Assembly (NCBI RefSeq): GCF_002115785.1
Contig: NZ_JFJY01000004.1
Location: 62,001 to 126,000 of the forward strand
Direction: 5' to 3'
Length of the DNA stretch: 64,000 nucleotides
Source of the DNA: Thalassospira sp. MCCC 1A03138
GTDB taxonomy: Bacteria > Pseudomonadota > Alphaproteobacteria > Rhodospirillales > Thalassospiraceae
In this document: positions 9,035 through 17,361 of the stretch, piece after piece
Layout: each line of letters begins with the position of its first letter
Position numbering within the stretch: position 1 is the stretch's first letter
Position numbers and translations under genes: made by a program
Notes under the pieces: model-generated
What the model saw: only the letters and a program-made list of their open reading frames with translations
The model's database searches: none
What the model was told of the DNA's origin: nothing

Positions 9035-10948
9035 ATGACCGAACAATTTGAAATCGTCGAGGATCGCGATGACATTCCGTCGAACCCGACAAACAACCCA
9101 CGTGTAGCCGACCTGATCAATGCCCGCCTTTCCCGCCGCGGCTTTTTCAAGGGGCTGATGGCAACGTCGGCCGTCGCCGGTGCCGGTATCGCCACCTCGG
9201 GCATGGCCCGTGCGCAAGACGCATCGACCCTGACCTTCAAATCGATCCCGCAGAAAATCACCGAAACCCATGCGGTAGCCGACGGTTACGATGCCGACGT
9301 CCTGATTCGCTGGGGCGACAAGGTTGCTGCCGATGCCCCGGCATTTGTGCCAGGTGCCGTCGATGCCACCGCCCAGAACAAGCAGTTCGGCTATAACTGC
9401 GACTATATCGGCTATATGCCGCTGCCGGTCGGCTCGGACAATTCCGAACACGGCCTTCTGTGTGTCAGCCATGAATACACCAACGCGGAAATGATGTGGC
9501 CGGGACTCAAGGATGCCATGGGCGCATCACAGGAACAGGCCCTGCACGAAATTGCCGCCCACGGCCATTCCATCGTCGAAGTCAAAAAGACCAGTGGCAA
9601 ATGGCAGGTCATCGACGGGTCAAATTATGCGCGCCGCATTTCGGCCCTTGATACCGACATGGTCATCACCGGCCCGGCCGCCGGCCATGACCGCCTGAAA
9701 ACCAGTTCTGACCCGACCGGCACGCGCGTCATCGGCACGCTGAACAACTGTGCAGGCGGCAAAACCCCTTGGGGCACCATCCTGATCGCCGAAGAAAACT
9801 TCAACGGCTATTTCGGGGGCGACATCGCCAAAACCAGCGAAGAACGCAACTACAAGCGCCTCGGCATCGAGCCGGACAGCTGGTATTCATGGGTCAAATA
9901 TTTCGACCGTTTCAATGTCGAAAAAGAACCGAACGAACCGAACAAGTTCGGCTGGATGGTCGAAATCGATCCCTACGATCCGACATCAATGCCCAAAAAA
10001 CGCACCGCCCTTGGCCGCTTCAAACACGAAGGCGCAACCGTTATCGTCAACAAGGATAACTCGGTTGTTGCCTATTCCGGCGACGATCAGCGTTTCGACT
10101 ATCTTTATAAATTCGTCGCGTCGAAAAAATACAATCCGAACGACCGCGCAGCTAACATGGACATCCTCGAAGACGGCACGCTTTATGTCGCCAAATTCAA
10201 CGAGGACGGCACAGTAAACTGGATGCCGTTGGTCCATGGTGATGGCCCGCTGACCACCGAAAACGATTTCCATAGCAAGGCCGACGTTCTGATTGAAACC
10301 CGTCGCGCCGCCGACCTTTTGGGTGCGACCCAGATGGACCGCCCCGAAGACGTCGAACCGAACCCGGTCAACGGCAAGGTTTACGTTATGCTTACCAACA
10401 ACTCGAAGCGCAAGGAGCCGAACATCGTCAACCCGCGCGCCTCGAACATCCATGGCCATGTTCTTGAGCTCACCCCTCCGGGCGGCATGGGCAAGGATGC
10501 CGATCACACCGCAGATACCTTCAAGTGGGACATCTTCCTGCTTGGCGGTAACCCGGAGAATGCCGATGACCGTGCAGTTTACCATCCAGGGGCTGAAAGC
10601 TGGGTATCCTGCCCGGATAACCTTGCGATTGACCATAAAGGCCGCCTGTGGATTTCGACCGATGGTGCGCCGAACTCGGATATTCCAGATGGCATGCATG
10701 CCGCAGACGTTGAAGGTGCCGGTCGTGCACTGACCAAATTCTTCTTTGCCTGCCCGGAAGGTGCCGAAATGTGCGGCCCGGAATTCACCCCGGATGGCAC
10801 GACCCTGTTTGTCGCGGTTCAGCACCCGGCAGATGGTTCGACCTATGACGCACCCAGCACCCGCTGGCCGGACTTCAAGGACGGCGTTCCGGCGCGTCCG
10901 TCGGTGGTTACGATCACCAAGCAGGGCGGCGGCGAAATCGCAAGCTGA
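9035..10948 (+). CDS. phoX: PhoX-type alkaline phosphatase (DUF839), Tat-exported
   Basis: PhoX enzymes are Ca/Fe-dependent phosphomonoesterases exported through the Tat pathway that release phosphate from organic esters; they are widespread in marine bacteria. The 637-residue protein carries a twin-arginine signal (SRRGFFKGLMATSAVAGAG, ending near MARAQ), then family stretches such as HGLLCVSHEYTNAEMMWPG, GTLNNCAGGKTPWGTILIAEENF and RPEDVEPNPVNGKVYVMLTNN. ATG 9035 follows an AGAGAGAA ribosome-binding site. It appears monocistronic, with a terminator just downstream. A TGTCATAA half-site about 60 bases upstream may belong to a Pho box, but the second half-site does not match. Members of this family may also act on other phosphoesters. 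Confidence 0.9.
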   Translation: MTEQFEIVEDRDDIPSNPTNNPRVADLINARLSRRGFFKGLMATSAVAGAGIATSGMARAQDASTLTFKSIPQKITETHAVADGYDADVLIRWGDKVAADAPAFVPGAVDATAQNKQFGYNCDYIGYMPLPVGSDNSEHGLLCVSHEYTNAEMMWPGLKDAMGASQEQALHEIAAHGHSIVEVKKTSGKWQVIDGSNYARRISALDTDMVITGPAAGHDRLKTSSDPTGTRVIGTLNNCAGGKTPWGTILIAEENFNGYFGGDIAKTSEERNYKRLGIEPDSWYSWVKYFDRFNVEKEPNEPNKFGWMVEIDPYDPTSMPKKRTALGRFKHEGATVIVNKDNSVVAYSGDDQRFDYLYKFVASKKYNPNDRAANMDILEDGTLYVAKFNEDGTVNWMPLVHGDGPLTTENDFHSKADVLIETRRAADLLGATQMDRPEDVEPNPVNGKVYVMLTNNSKRKEPNIVNPRASNIHGHVLELTPPGGMGKDADHTADTFKWDIFLLGGNPENADDRAVYHPGAESWVSCPDNLAIDHKGRLWISTDGAPNSDIPDGMHAADVEGAGRALTKFFFACPEGAEMCGPEFTPDGTTLFVAVQHPADGSTYDAPSTRWPDFKDGVPARPSVVTITKQGGGEIAS

Positions 10949-10972
10949 TCCTGGTCATACTCGATCATCGTC

Positions 10973-11008
10973 AAACCGGCCCCGCTTGGGGCCGGTTTTC
11001 ATTTTTCA
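10973..11008 (+). terminator. Rho-independent terminator after phoX
   Basis: A perfect 11-bp stem (AAACCGGCCCC and GGGGCCGGTTT around GCTT) followed by a T-rich tail, 25 bases past the phoX stop codon. It may also serve the convergent YHS gene. Confidence 0.88.
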
Positions 11009-11019
11009 GTCACGTTACC

Positions 11020-11559
11020 TTACCTGATCGGTGCAGTGCCTGCGTACGTGCCGTTATTGTCCGCAATTGCCTTCCAGCTTTTGTCCGAAGCGCCCTTGGC
11101 CTCAAGCGAGGTCCAGTTGCCTTCGGACTTGTTGATATTGCCGCTGATATCGCTATTCCAGAAACCAACCACCGTCGGTGTGATATTCAGATAAAGTGCC
11201 CCGTCAACAATCCGCCACAGATTCGGATTGGCCGGGACCTTACCGCCCTGTGCGACGCCATAGGCGCAATGCCCGTCATATTTCGGCGCGTATTTTTCCG
11301 GATTGGCGGTGAACATGTCGCGATACTCTTCGGATGCAAACGCCCATGTCGCCCCGTTATACTCGGCGGTGATATCGGATCGCCCCGGCACGGCCCGGGG
11401 CTGCGCGCCCCCCGGCTCCGCCTGCTTCAGATCGAAATAGGCCACCGGATCATACCCGCTGATCGCAAAGCCTGTTTCATCAACATATTGCTCCCCCGCG
11501 AAAGCCGCACCCGAAGCTGCCATGATCAGGGACGTCGCCAGTAACATACGCTTCAGCAT
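11020..11559 (-). CDS. Secreted YHS domain-containing protein
   Basis: Small exported protein: MLKRMLLATSLIMAASGAAFA is a clear Sec signal peptide. A YHS-like region follows (ISGYDPVAYFDLKQAEPGGA, then YNGATWAFASEEYRDMF and NPEKYAPKYDGHCAYGVA), a short motif thought to bind metal and found in copper-handling and related periplasmic proteins. The mature protein is about 160 residues and no catalytic residues are evident. The frame is open 21 codons further up, but the signal peptide fixes the start near 11559 (or 11547). It is convergent with phoX. Molecular function is unknown; periplasmic location is well supported. Confidence 0.85.
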   Translation of the reverse strand: MLKRMLLATSLIMAASGAAFAGEQYVDETGFAISGYDPVAYFDLKQAEPGGAQPRAVPGRSDITAEYNGATWAFASEEYRDMFTANPEKYAPKYDGHCAYGVAQGGKVPANPNLWRIVDGALYLNITPTVVGFWNSDISGNINKSEGNWTSLEAKGASDKSWKAIADNNGTYAGTAPIR

Positions 11560-11764
11560 CACCCAAACACTCCATTTGCTGTTTTGATAAGTCGATATTG
11601 AAAGAGCATGTGCGAAAGGCAAAATGACGTTGCGACACTGTTTCGTGAAACTGCGTGACCGCGGGGCTCAGCATCCCAATCGGTTGCGAATTTTCTTCTT
11701 GACCTAAACTTAAGTTAAGGAATTACACAGAAGATAGTTGAGGAAAAACAAAAAGGAATATTCC

Positions 11765-12148
11765 ATGAGCACCGCGTTTCTGGAACATGTGAATTTCACC
11801 GTCGCTGATCCGGCCAAAACGGCCACACAATTATGTGACTGGTTTGGCTGGCATGTGCGCTGGAACGGGCCGTCAAAGGATAACGGCATCACCTATCACG
11901 TCGGCAATGATACAAGCTATGTCGCCGTCTATTCCGGCGGAACGCCGATAAGTTCGGATGAAAATTCGTATCGCACTCTGGGCGGGATGAACCATGTCGC
12001 CATTGTGGTTGACGACCTTGACGCGACTGAAAAGAAAATCCTCGCCAGTGGTCTGAAAACCCACAGTCATGCCGATTATGAACCCGGCCGCCGGTTTTAC
12101 TTCCATGACGAAAACGGCATCGAGTTCGAGGTGGTCAGCTATAGCTAA
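11765..12148 (+). CDS. VOC family (glyoxalase/dioxygenase-like) protein
   Basis: A single vicinal-oxygen-chelate module pair in 127 residues: FLEHVNFTVADPAKTATQLC at the start (first metal-ligand His in EHVNF), GGMNHVAIVVDDLDATEKK for the second half (NHVAI) and a C-terminal FYFHDENGIEFEVVSYS with the usual Glu ligand. Such proteins are glyoxalases, dioxygenases or antibiotic-binding proteins; nothing here picks one. ATG 11765 has AAGGAA seven bases upstream, preferred over an upstream TTG. It stands alone, 23 bases from the convergent nitrilase gene. It differs clearly from the second VOC gene at 26974. Confidence 0.86.
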   Translation: MSTAFLEHVNFTVADPAKTATQLCDWFGWHVRWNGPSKDNGITYHVGNDTSYVAVYSGGTPISSDENSYRTLGGMNHVAIVVDDLDATEKKILASGLKTHSHADYEPGRRFYFHDENGIEFEVVSYS

Positions 12149-12171
12149 CCACCTGCGAAATGCTGCTTAGA

Positions 12172-12996
12172 TCAGCAAGGCTTGTATGCCCGGTCATTAT
12201 GAAGCGATGGTACCATCCGCCGAATATCTTCCACCCGATCCAGATCGATCTCGGCGGTGATAAAGCCGGGATCGGTCCCCGCATCGGCAAGGATCTCTCC
12301 CCACGGATCGATAATCAGCGAATGGCCGAAGGTCTGCCGGTTGCCCGGATGATCGCCGCACTGTGCGGCCGCAATCACATAACAACCATTTTCAATCGCG
12401 CGTGACCGCAACAGATTATGCCAGTGCGCCTGCCCGGTCGTACGTGTAAACGCCGCCGGGATAGACAGGATCTTTGCCCCCGCCTTGGCATAATCACGGA
12501 AAAGCTGCGGGAACCGGACGTCATAGCAAATCGCAATGCCGATATCCCCGATATCGGTTTTGGCAAGCCGCGCCTGATCGCCCGGGCGGAAAGTTTTGCT
12601 TTCGCGGTAACTTTCCCCGTCCGCCAGATCGACATCAAACATGTGAATCTTGTCATAGGATGTGATCACCGCCCCGTCCGAGCCAATCACAAAGCAGCGA
12701 TTGGCAACCCGGTCTTCGCCCGGCACCTTCACATGCAATGACCCGACAATCAGGGTCGATTTCAATTCTTCCGCCAGATCGCGGAAAAATGTCAGGGCTG
12801 GGTGATCGGCCTCGTCAAAGGCCGCCGTCCTGACCTTTTCCCCGCCAAACGACATCATCGAAACATTTTCCGGAAACGCAATCAACGTTGCCCCCGCCGC
12901 ATGGGCATCGCGCGCATAGGTCGCGGCACGTGCAAGGTTGTCGCTCATATTGTCACGCGCATTCACCTGGACACAGGCAGCAATGAAACGGGCCAT
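12172..12996 (-). CDS. Carbon-nitrogen hydrolase (nitrilase superfamily, Nit1/Nit2-like)
   Basis: Cytoplasmic amidase of the nitrilase fold, most like the Nit1/omega-amidase group that hydrolyses deaminated glutathione or omega-amides of ketoacids. The catalytic triad is visible: Glu in LIAFPENVSMM, Lys in YDKIHMFDVDL and Cys in IGIAICYDVRFPQLFRDYAKAG. Length (274) is normal. ATG 12996 has an AAGGAG ribosome-binding site. In relatives it sits between grxC and DUF1178; a glutathione-metabolite repair role would fit a neighbourhood with glutaredoxin, but substrate identity is inferred. Here accessory genes separate it from both partners. Confidence 0.9.
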   Translation of the reverse strand: MARFIAACVQVNARDNMSDNLARAATYARDAHAAGATLIAFPENVSMMSFGGEKVRTAAFDEADHPALTFFRDLAEELKSTLIVGSLHVKVPGEDRVANRCFVIGSDGAVITSYDKIHMFDVDLADGESYRESKTFRPGDQARLAKTDIGDIGIAICYDVRFPQLFRDYAKAGAKILSIPAAFTRTTGQAHWHNLLRSRAIENGCYVIAAAQCGDHPGNRQTFGHSLIIDPWGEILADAGTDPGFITAEIDLDRVEDIRRMVPSLHNDRAYKPC

Positions 12997-13149
12997 GACA
13001 TCGTCTCCTTATCGTTGTTCTGCGATAATCATGGAACGCGATCGGACCACGGACAATACACAATTGGGCTATCGCGCCACCAAAACAGTGTTTTAATCTG
13101 AGCACACAACCACAGAGTCATTTTTTATCGATTTGATCTTCCAATGGTT

Positions 13150-13172
13150 AAATTTAGTGTATACAGTATTCC
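13150..13172. promoter_or_regulatory. Probable GntR/FadR-family operator upstream of the GntR gene
   Basis: Contains the 8-bp palindrome TGTATACA (13158-13165), the core expected for FCD-type GntR regulators, in an A/T-rich setting about 30 bases before the GntR start. Position suggests autoregulation. Confidence 0.45.
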
Positions 13173-13194
13173 ACATGCGAAAGAAGGATTGAAG

Positions 13195-13866
13195 ATGGAA
13201 CCGCTTTCCGGTCGTAAAAGTCTGACTGACGAAGTGCATGATCGCTTGGTCGATGCCCTGTGTTCCGGTGCTCTCCCTCCCGGAACGCCTTTGCGTCAGG
13301 AAGCCTTGGCCGAGGAGCTCAATGTCTCGCGGCAGCCAGTGTTGCAAGCTCTGGGGTTGCTGCGTCGTGATGGGCTGGTCGTACCGATGGGGCGGCGCGG
13401 ATACCGCGTTGCGCCGGTCGATGCCAAGCTGGTCGAGCACGTTTATGACTTGCGCGAAGCGTTTGACGGGCTTGCCGCCCGTCTGGCGTCAAAATCCACG
13501 GAAGACGAACGGAAATCGGCCCTGCGGGCTGCCATCCAACAGGGACACCACGCCCTGGACAGCAATACCACCGCAGACCTTGTTGCAGCCGACGTCGCGT
13601 TTCATCAAACGATCTATCGCCTGTCGGGCAATCCCCTGTTGCCCGAGGCATCAGCCGCAATCTGGCTGCAGGTTCGGCGCGTCATGCATGCCGACCTGCA
13701 GACTGGAACCGGTCGGGACCCTGTCTGGACCGAACATCAAGCCATCGCCGACGCGATTTGCGCCGGCGATGGTGCGGCGGCCGAACAATTGGCAATTGCA
13801 CATACACGCAACGCTGCAAACCGCCTGATCACGCATATGAAAGAAACAGCAAAGAAAAACAATTAA
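13195..13866 (+). CDS. GntR family transcriptional regulator (FCD domain)
   Basis: A winged-helix regulator of 223 residues. The N-terminal GntR domain reads LTDEVHDRLVDALCSGALPP, then GTPLRQEALAEELNVSRQPV with recognition helix QPVLQALGLLRRDGLV and wing MGRRGYRVAP. The C-terminal helical ligand-binding domain belongs to the FCD (FadR) class, with YDLREAFDGLAARLA and a metal-site-like series of His and Asp (DVAFHQTIYRLSGNPLL). FCD regulators usually respond to organic acids. ATG 13195 is preceded by GAAGGA. It is followed by an EctD-like dioxygenase and a dehydrogenase on the same strand, which it probably controls with itself through the TGTATACA site. Confidence 0.9.
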   Translation: MEPLSGRKSLTDEVHDRLVDALCSGALPPGTPLRQEALAEELNVSRQPVLQALGLLRRDGLVVPMGRRGYRVAPVDAKLVEHVYDLREAFDGLAARLASKSTEDERKSALRAAIQQGHHALDSNTTADLVAADVAFHQTIYRLSGNPLLPEASAAIWLQVRRVMHADLQTGTGRDPVWTEHQAIADAICAGDGAAAEQLAIAHTRNAANRLITHMKETAKKNN

Positions 13867-13946
13867 ATCGCCTGGCGCATAAACCGCCCGAAACGGGCAC
13901 ATAGTCGCATAATAAAAATCAAAACCTTGCGACACGGAGGAACGTC

Positions 13947-14756
13947 ATGAAACTCAATGAAGCGGCACTTGCCGAATTTCGCGAACAGGGCTTTGTCTTT
14001 CTACCGGAACTTTTCTCTCCCGAAGAAGCCGCCCTTCTTCTGTCCGAAGCCCGCCAGATTTATGCATCCGACCGCGAAGAAGTCTGGCGCGAAACATCGG
14101 GCGTCGCCCGCACGGCTTTTGCCGCCCACACCTATAACGAAGCCCATCGCCGCCTTGGCGCCCATCCCCGTCTGATCGAACCTGTTGAACAGTTCCTCGA
14201 AGAACAGGTTTACATGCACCAGTACAAAATCAACGCCAAGGCCGCCTTTGATGGCGCCGTCTGGCAATGGCATCAGGATTACGGCACCTGGCAGCGCGAC
14301 GATGAAATGCCCGAACCGCGCGCATTCAACATTGCCCTGTTCCTTGAAGACGTCACCCCGGCCAATGGCCCGTTATTATTCATCCCCAAAAGCCATAAGG
14401 CAGGCGTGCTAAAGGCCGGTCACGACCTTGAAACCACATCCTATCCGCTTTGGACGCTTGATCGCGAAACAGTTACAAAGCTTGCTGCCGAAGGCGGTTG
14501 CGAGGCCCCGATTGGTCCCGCTGGTTCGGTTGTGATGTTCCATGGCAATCTGGTCCATGCCAGCCCGCCCAATATCAGCCCGTTTGACCGCACCATTGTT
14601 TATCTTAGCCTGTGCGCGGTTTCGAACCATATCCGGGCGTTTAATCGCAAACCGTGGATCGCGCATCGCGACTTTACCCCGATCACGCCGCTTGCCGATG
14701 ATTGCCTTGACGAACTGGTTGCCAGACAGCCTGCCGCCAAAAGTTCCGCGGCCTGA
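13947..14756 (+). CDS. Phytanoyl-CoA dioxygenase family protein, EctD-like Fe(II)/2OG hydroxylase
   Basis: Non-haem iron hydroxylase of 269 residues. The iron ligands are readable: His109 and Asp111 in VWQWHQDYGTWQRDDEMPEP, distal His204 in HGNLVHASPPNISP, and 2-oxoglutarate-binding Arg215. The spacing and the signature WHxDxxTW...DxMP...NGPLLFIPKSH strongly recall ectoine hydroxylase EctD, but the protein is shorter than typical EctD, several EctD signature positions differ and no ectABC genes are near. A small polar substrate such as an amino-acid derivative is therefore inferred, not shown. ATG 13947 has a GGAGG ribosome-binding site. The next gene begins 24 bases downstream, so the two probably form one operon behind the GntR gene. 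Confidence 0.88.
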   Translation: MKLNEAALAEFREQGFVFLPELFSPEEAALLLSEARQIYASDREEVWRETSGVARTAFAAHTYNEAHRRLGAHPRLIEPVEQFLEEQVYMHQYKINAKAAFDGAVWQWHQDYGTWQRDDEMPEPRAFNIALFLEDVTPANGPLLFIPKSHKAGVLKAGHDLETTSYPLWTLDRETVTKLAAEGGCEAPIGPAGSVVMFHGNLVHASPPNISPFDRTIVYLSLCAVSNHIRAFNRKPWIAHRDFTPITPLADDCLDELVARQPAAKSSAA

Positions 14757-14780
14757 TCGCCCGGCGACGGAGTATTTCGA

Positions 14781-16118
14781 ATGAACCTTGATGCAAAGCT
14801 GCGCAAACGTGCCGCAGACGGCAATCCTGTTCGTGTCGGCATTATCGGCGCGGGCAAATTCGGCTCGATGTTTTTAAGTCAGGCCGGACACCATCCGGGC
14901 TATCACGTTCTCGGGGTTGCAGACCTGAGCGCGGCCCGCGCCAAAGAGGCCCTCGACCGTGTTGGCTGGCCAAAGGAACGCTATCAGGCAACCGATCCGG
15001 ACAATGCGCTTAAAAACGGCACCACCTGGATCACCGAGAATGCCGACGCCCTGATCGAAGCCAACGGCCTCGAAGTCATCATTGATGCCACCGGCAGCCC
15101 CGCTGCCGGTATCCGTTATGGCCTGAAGGCCATCGAACATGGCCGCCACCTTATCATGGTCAATGTCGAGGCCGACGTTCTTGCAGGGCCGCTTCTGGCA
15201 CGCAAGGCCGGGCAGGCAGGCCTTGTCTATTCCATGGCCTATGGCGATCAACCCGCCCTGATTTCGGAAATGGTCGATTGGGCACGTGCGGTCGGCCTTG
15301 ATGTCATCTGCGCGGGCAAGGGCACCAAATATCTGCCCGCCTATCACCATGTCACGCCCGACGATGTCTGGACCCATTATGGCCTGACACCAGAACAGGC
15401 AAAGGCAGGTGGCATGAACCCGCAGATTTTCAACAGCTTCCTTGATGGCACCAAATCCGCCATCGAAATGGCCGCGGTTGCCAATGCCTGTGATCTGGTG
15501 CCACAGGATATCGGCCTTCGTTTCCCTGCCTGCGGTGTCGATGATCTACCCCGCTTGCTCTCGCCACGGGAAACCGGTGGTTTGCTTGATCGCAAGGGTA
15601 CGGTCGAAGTGGTTTCAAGCCTTGAACGTGATACACGCCCGGTCTTTCGTGATCTGCGCTGGGGTGTTTATGTCACGTTTGAAGCCCCCAGCGACTATGT
15701 CAAACGCTGTTTCTCGGAATATGGTCTTCTGACCGACCCTACCGGGCAATATTCGGCGATGTATAAACCCTATCACCTGATCGGACTGGAACTGGGCATC
15801 TCGGTTGCGTCGGCCGCCCTGCGACACGAGGCGACGGGCGCACCGCGCGCATGGTCAGGCGACGCGGTCGCCTTTGCCAAACGCGACCTTCGCGTCGGTG
15901 AAAAGCTCGACGGTGAAGGCGGTTACACGGTCTATGGCAAACTGATGCCCGCCCGCATGTCAAAGGCCCAAAATGCCCTTCCCATCGGCCTTGCCCACCA
16001 CCTGACACTCAAACACAAAATTGCCACCGATCAGGTCGTTACATGGGACGACGTAGATTTCGACGTCACTGATCCCGCCATCCGCTTCCGCAAGGAAATG
16101 GAAGATACCTTTGGCTGA
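14781..16118 (+). CDS. NAD(P)-dependent oxidoreductase with C-terminal SAF domain (homoserine dehydrogenase-like)
   Basis: A 445-residue protein with an N-terminal Rossmann fold (VGIIGAGKFGSMFLSQAG), a dehydrogenase middle (EVIIDATGSPAAGIRYGLKA, HLIMVNVEADVLAGPLLARK) and a C-terminal SAF/antifreeze-like domain (AKRDLRVGEKLDGEGGYTVY, then KIATDQVVTWDDVDFD). This architecture occurs in poorly characterised sugar-acid or amino-acid catabolic loci, often with GntR regulators. It probably oxidises or reduces a product of the preceding dioxygenase. ATG 14781 has GGAG upstream. A strong terminator follows, so the operon probably ends here. The substrate is unknown. Confidence 0.85.
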   Translation: MNLDAKLRKRAADGNPVRVGIIGAGKFGSMFLSQAGHHPGYHVLGVADLSAARAKEALDRVGWPKERYQATDPDNALKNGTTWITENADALIEANGLEVIIDATGSPAAGIRYGLKAIEHGRHLIMVNVEADVLAGPLLARKAGQAGLVYSMAYGDQPALISEMVDWARAVGLDVICAGKGTKYLPAYHHVTPDDVWTHYGLTPEQAKAGGMNPQIFNSFLDGTKSAIEMAAVANACDLVPQDIGLRFPACGVDDLPRLLSPRETGGLLDRKGTVEVVSSLERDTRPVFRDLRWGVYVTFEAPSDYVKRCFSEYGLLTDPTGQYSAMYKPYHLIGLELGISVASAALRHEATGAPRAWSGDAVAFAKRDLRVGEKLDGEGGYTVYGKLMPARMSKAQNALPIGLAHHLTLKHKIATDQVVTWDDVDFDVTDPAIRFRKEMEDTFG

Positions 16119-16150
16119 CGATCTTTCCCTGCTCGTGTCACCAAACTCTA

Positions 16151-16181
16151 CCCCGGTCAGACTGACCGGGGTTTTGTTTTT
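16151..16181 (+). terminator. Rho-independent terminator after the dioxygenase/dehydrogenase operon
   Basis: Perfect 10-bp stem CCCCGGTCAG and CTGACCGGGG around a single base (in practice a four- or five-base loop), followed by TTTTGTTTTT. It also lies in the gap to the convergent monooxygenase gene. Confidence 0.9.
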
Positions 16182-16186
16182 CGATC

Positions 16187-17239
16187 TTACTTTCTGCGAG
16201 CGACCTCGAACTCCTGCATCAGGGTCGCCACAAGCTCTGCGGCAGGCATCGCACGTGCTAATGGCGCCCCCTGTCCGGCCCACTGCGCGCCAAAGCCATC
16301 TTCGCCTTTGGCTTTGGCGGCGGCGTTCAATGCTTTTCCCGCGTCATAAGCAATGGGGTAGGACGGCACTGCCGCATTCAGCGTATCTTTAAGGGCCGTA
16401 AAACGATTTGCAATCGCGCGCGCCGGTCGCCCGGAAATCAACGATGTCAGTTGCGTATGATATGCCCCCGCCCCCATCAGCGCACGGCGATATCCCTCGT
16501 CGGCTGAGGATTCCGGACACGCAACAAAGGCCGTGCCCAGCTGGGCGCTCACAGCGCCAAGATCAAGGGCGGCAGCAATACCCGCCCCATCCATAATGCC
16601 GCCCGCGGCAATAACCGGCAGCTTGCAATCACGCACCAGCAAACGGGTCAGTGCGACAGTGCTCAAACAATCATCATGCGCATCCGGGTCAAAAATACCG
16701 CGATGACCACCGGCCTCGATGCCTTGGGCAACGACCACATCAATACCAGCAGCCTCGATCTTACGAGCTTCGTCCAGACTGGTCGCAGTTGCAAACAGTA
16801 TAATTCCGGCCTGCTTTAGCACCGCAATCACATCTGCCGACGGCAATCCGAAATGTAAACTGACCACGGCCGGTTTCATCTCGATCAAAAGCGCCAGCAT
16901 ATCCCAATCATCGGCAAAGCTTTTATAGATGGTGCGCAAACCTGACGGTGGCCTTGCACCGAATTCGGCAAAATGCGGCCTTAAGGCATGAAGCCATGCA
17001 GCCTCACAAACCGGGTCCGGCTTTGGTGTTTCATGGACAAAAACATTGACGTTAAAGGCGCGATCCGTCCGGGCGCGAAGTTCTTCGATCATCTTGCGCG
17101 CCGCCGTCGCGTCACTTGCGCCGACACCAATCGATCCCAGACCACCGACATTCGAAACTGCCGCCGCAAGTGCCGGGGTGGAAACTCCGGCCATCGGGGC
17201 CTGCACAATCGGCAATGTCATACCAAGCCTGTCCAGCAT
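16187..17239 (-). CDS. Nitronate monooxygenase
   Basis: FMN-dependent 2-nitropropane dioxygenase-family enzyme, about 350 residues, expected to oxidise alkyl nitronates to carbonyl compounds and nitrite. Seen in order: LPIVQAPMAGVSTPALAAAV (FMN site), NVGGLGSIGVGASD, VVSLHFGLPSA, the general-base region QGIEAGGHRGIF (with the conserved His), IAAGGIMDGAGIAAAL (phosphate binding) and AQLGTAFVACPES. The match to bacterial class I NMO is closer than for the gene at 4157. ATG 17239 is chosen over the upstream start because GGAGG lies just before it. It is divergent from a LysR gene across a gap of about 120 bases with a good LysR-type box, so it is the likely target of that regulator. Confidence 0.9.
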   Translation of the reverse strand: MLDRLGMTLPIVQAPMAGVSTPALAAAVSNVGGLGSIGVGASDATAARKMIEELRARTDRAFNVNVFVHETPKPDPVCEAAWLHALRPHFAEFGARPPSGLRTIYKSFADDWDMLALLIEMKPAVVSLHFGLPSADVIAVLKQAGIILFATATSLDEARKIEAAGIDVVVAQGIEAGGHRGIFDPDAHDDCLSTVALTRLLVRDCKLPVIAAGGIMDGAGIAAALDLGAVSAQLGTAFVACPESSADEGYRRALMGAGAYHTQLTSLISGRPARAIANRFTALKDTLNAAVPSYPIAYDAGKALNAAAKAKGEDGFGAQWAGQGAPLARAMPAAELVATLMQEFEVARRK

Positions 17240-17309
17240 TTCAGTCCTCCCGAATGCCCTGCCCGTATCGAGGCAAACATTCTTCACAATTTCAGAATTA
17301 AGATTGACA

Positions 17310-17332
17310 TATATTCTTAAATAAAGAATATA
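17310..17332. promoter_or_regulatory. LysR-type operator between NMO and LysR genes
   Basis: Perfect inverted repeat TATATTCTT-N5-AAGAATATA, an A/T-rich dyad of T-N11-A type centred in the divergent gap, 30 bases before the LysR start. Placement and symmetry suit a LysR recognition site. Confidence 0.6.
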
Positions 17333-17361
17333 AATTCAAGTAAATTCCGCATCGGAGAATT

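Noticed and set aside
13947..14756. Calling the dioxygenase a true ectoine hydroxylase (ectD)
   Set aside because: Iron and 2OG residues and spacing resemble EctD, but the protein is shorter, signature positions differ and no ectABC genes are in view.
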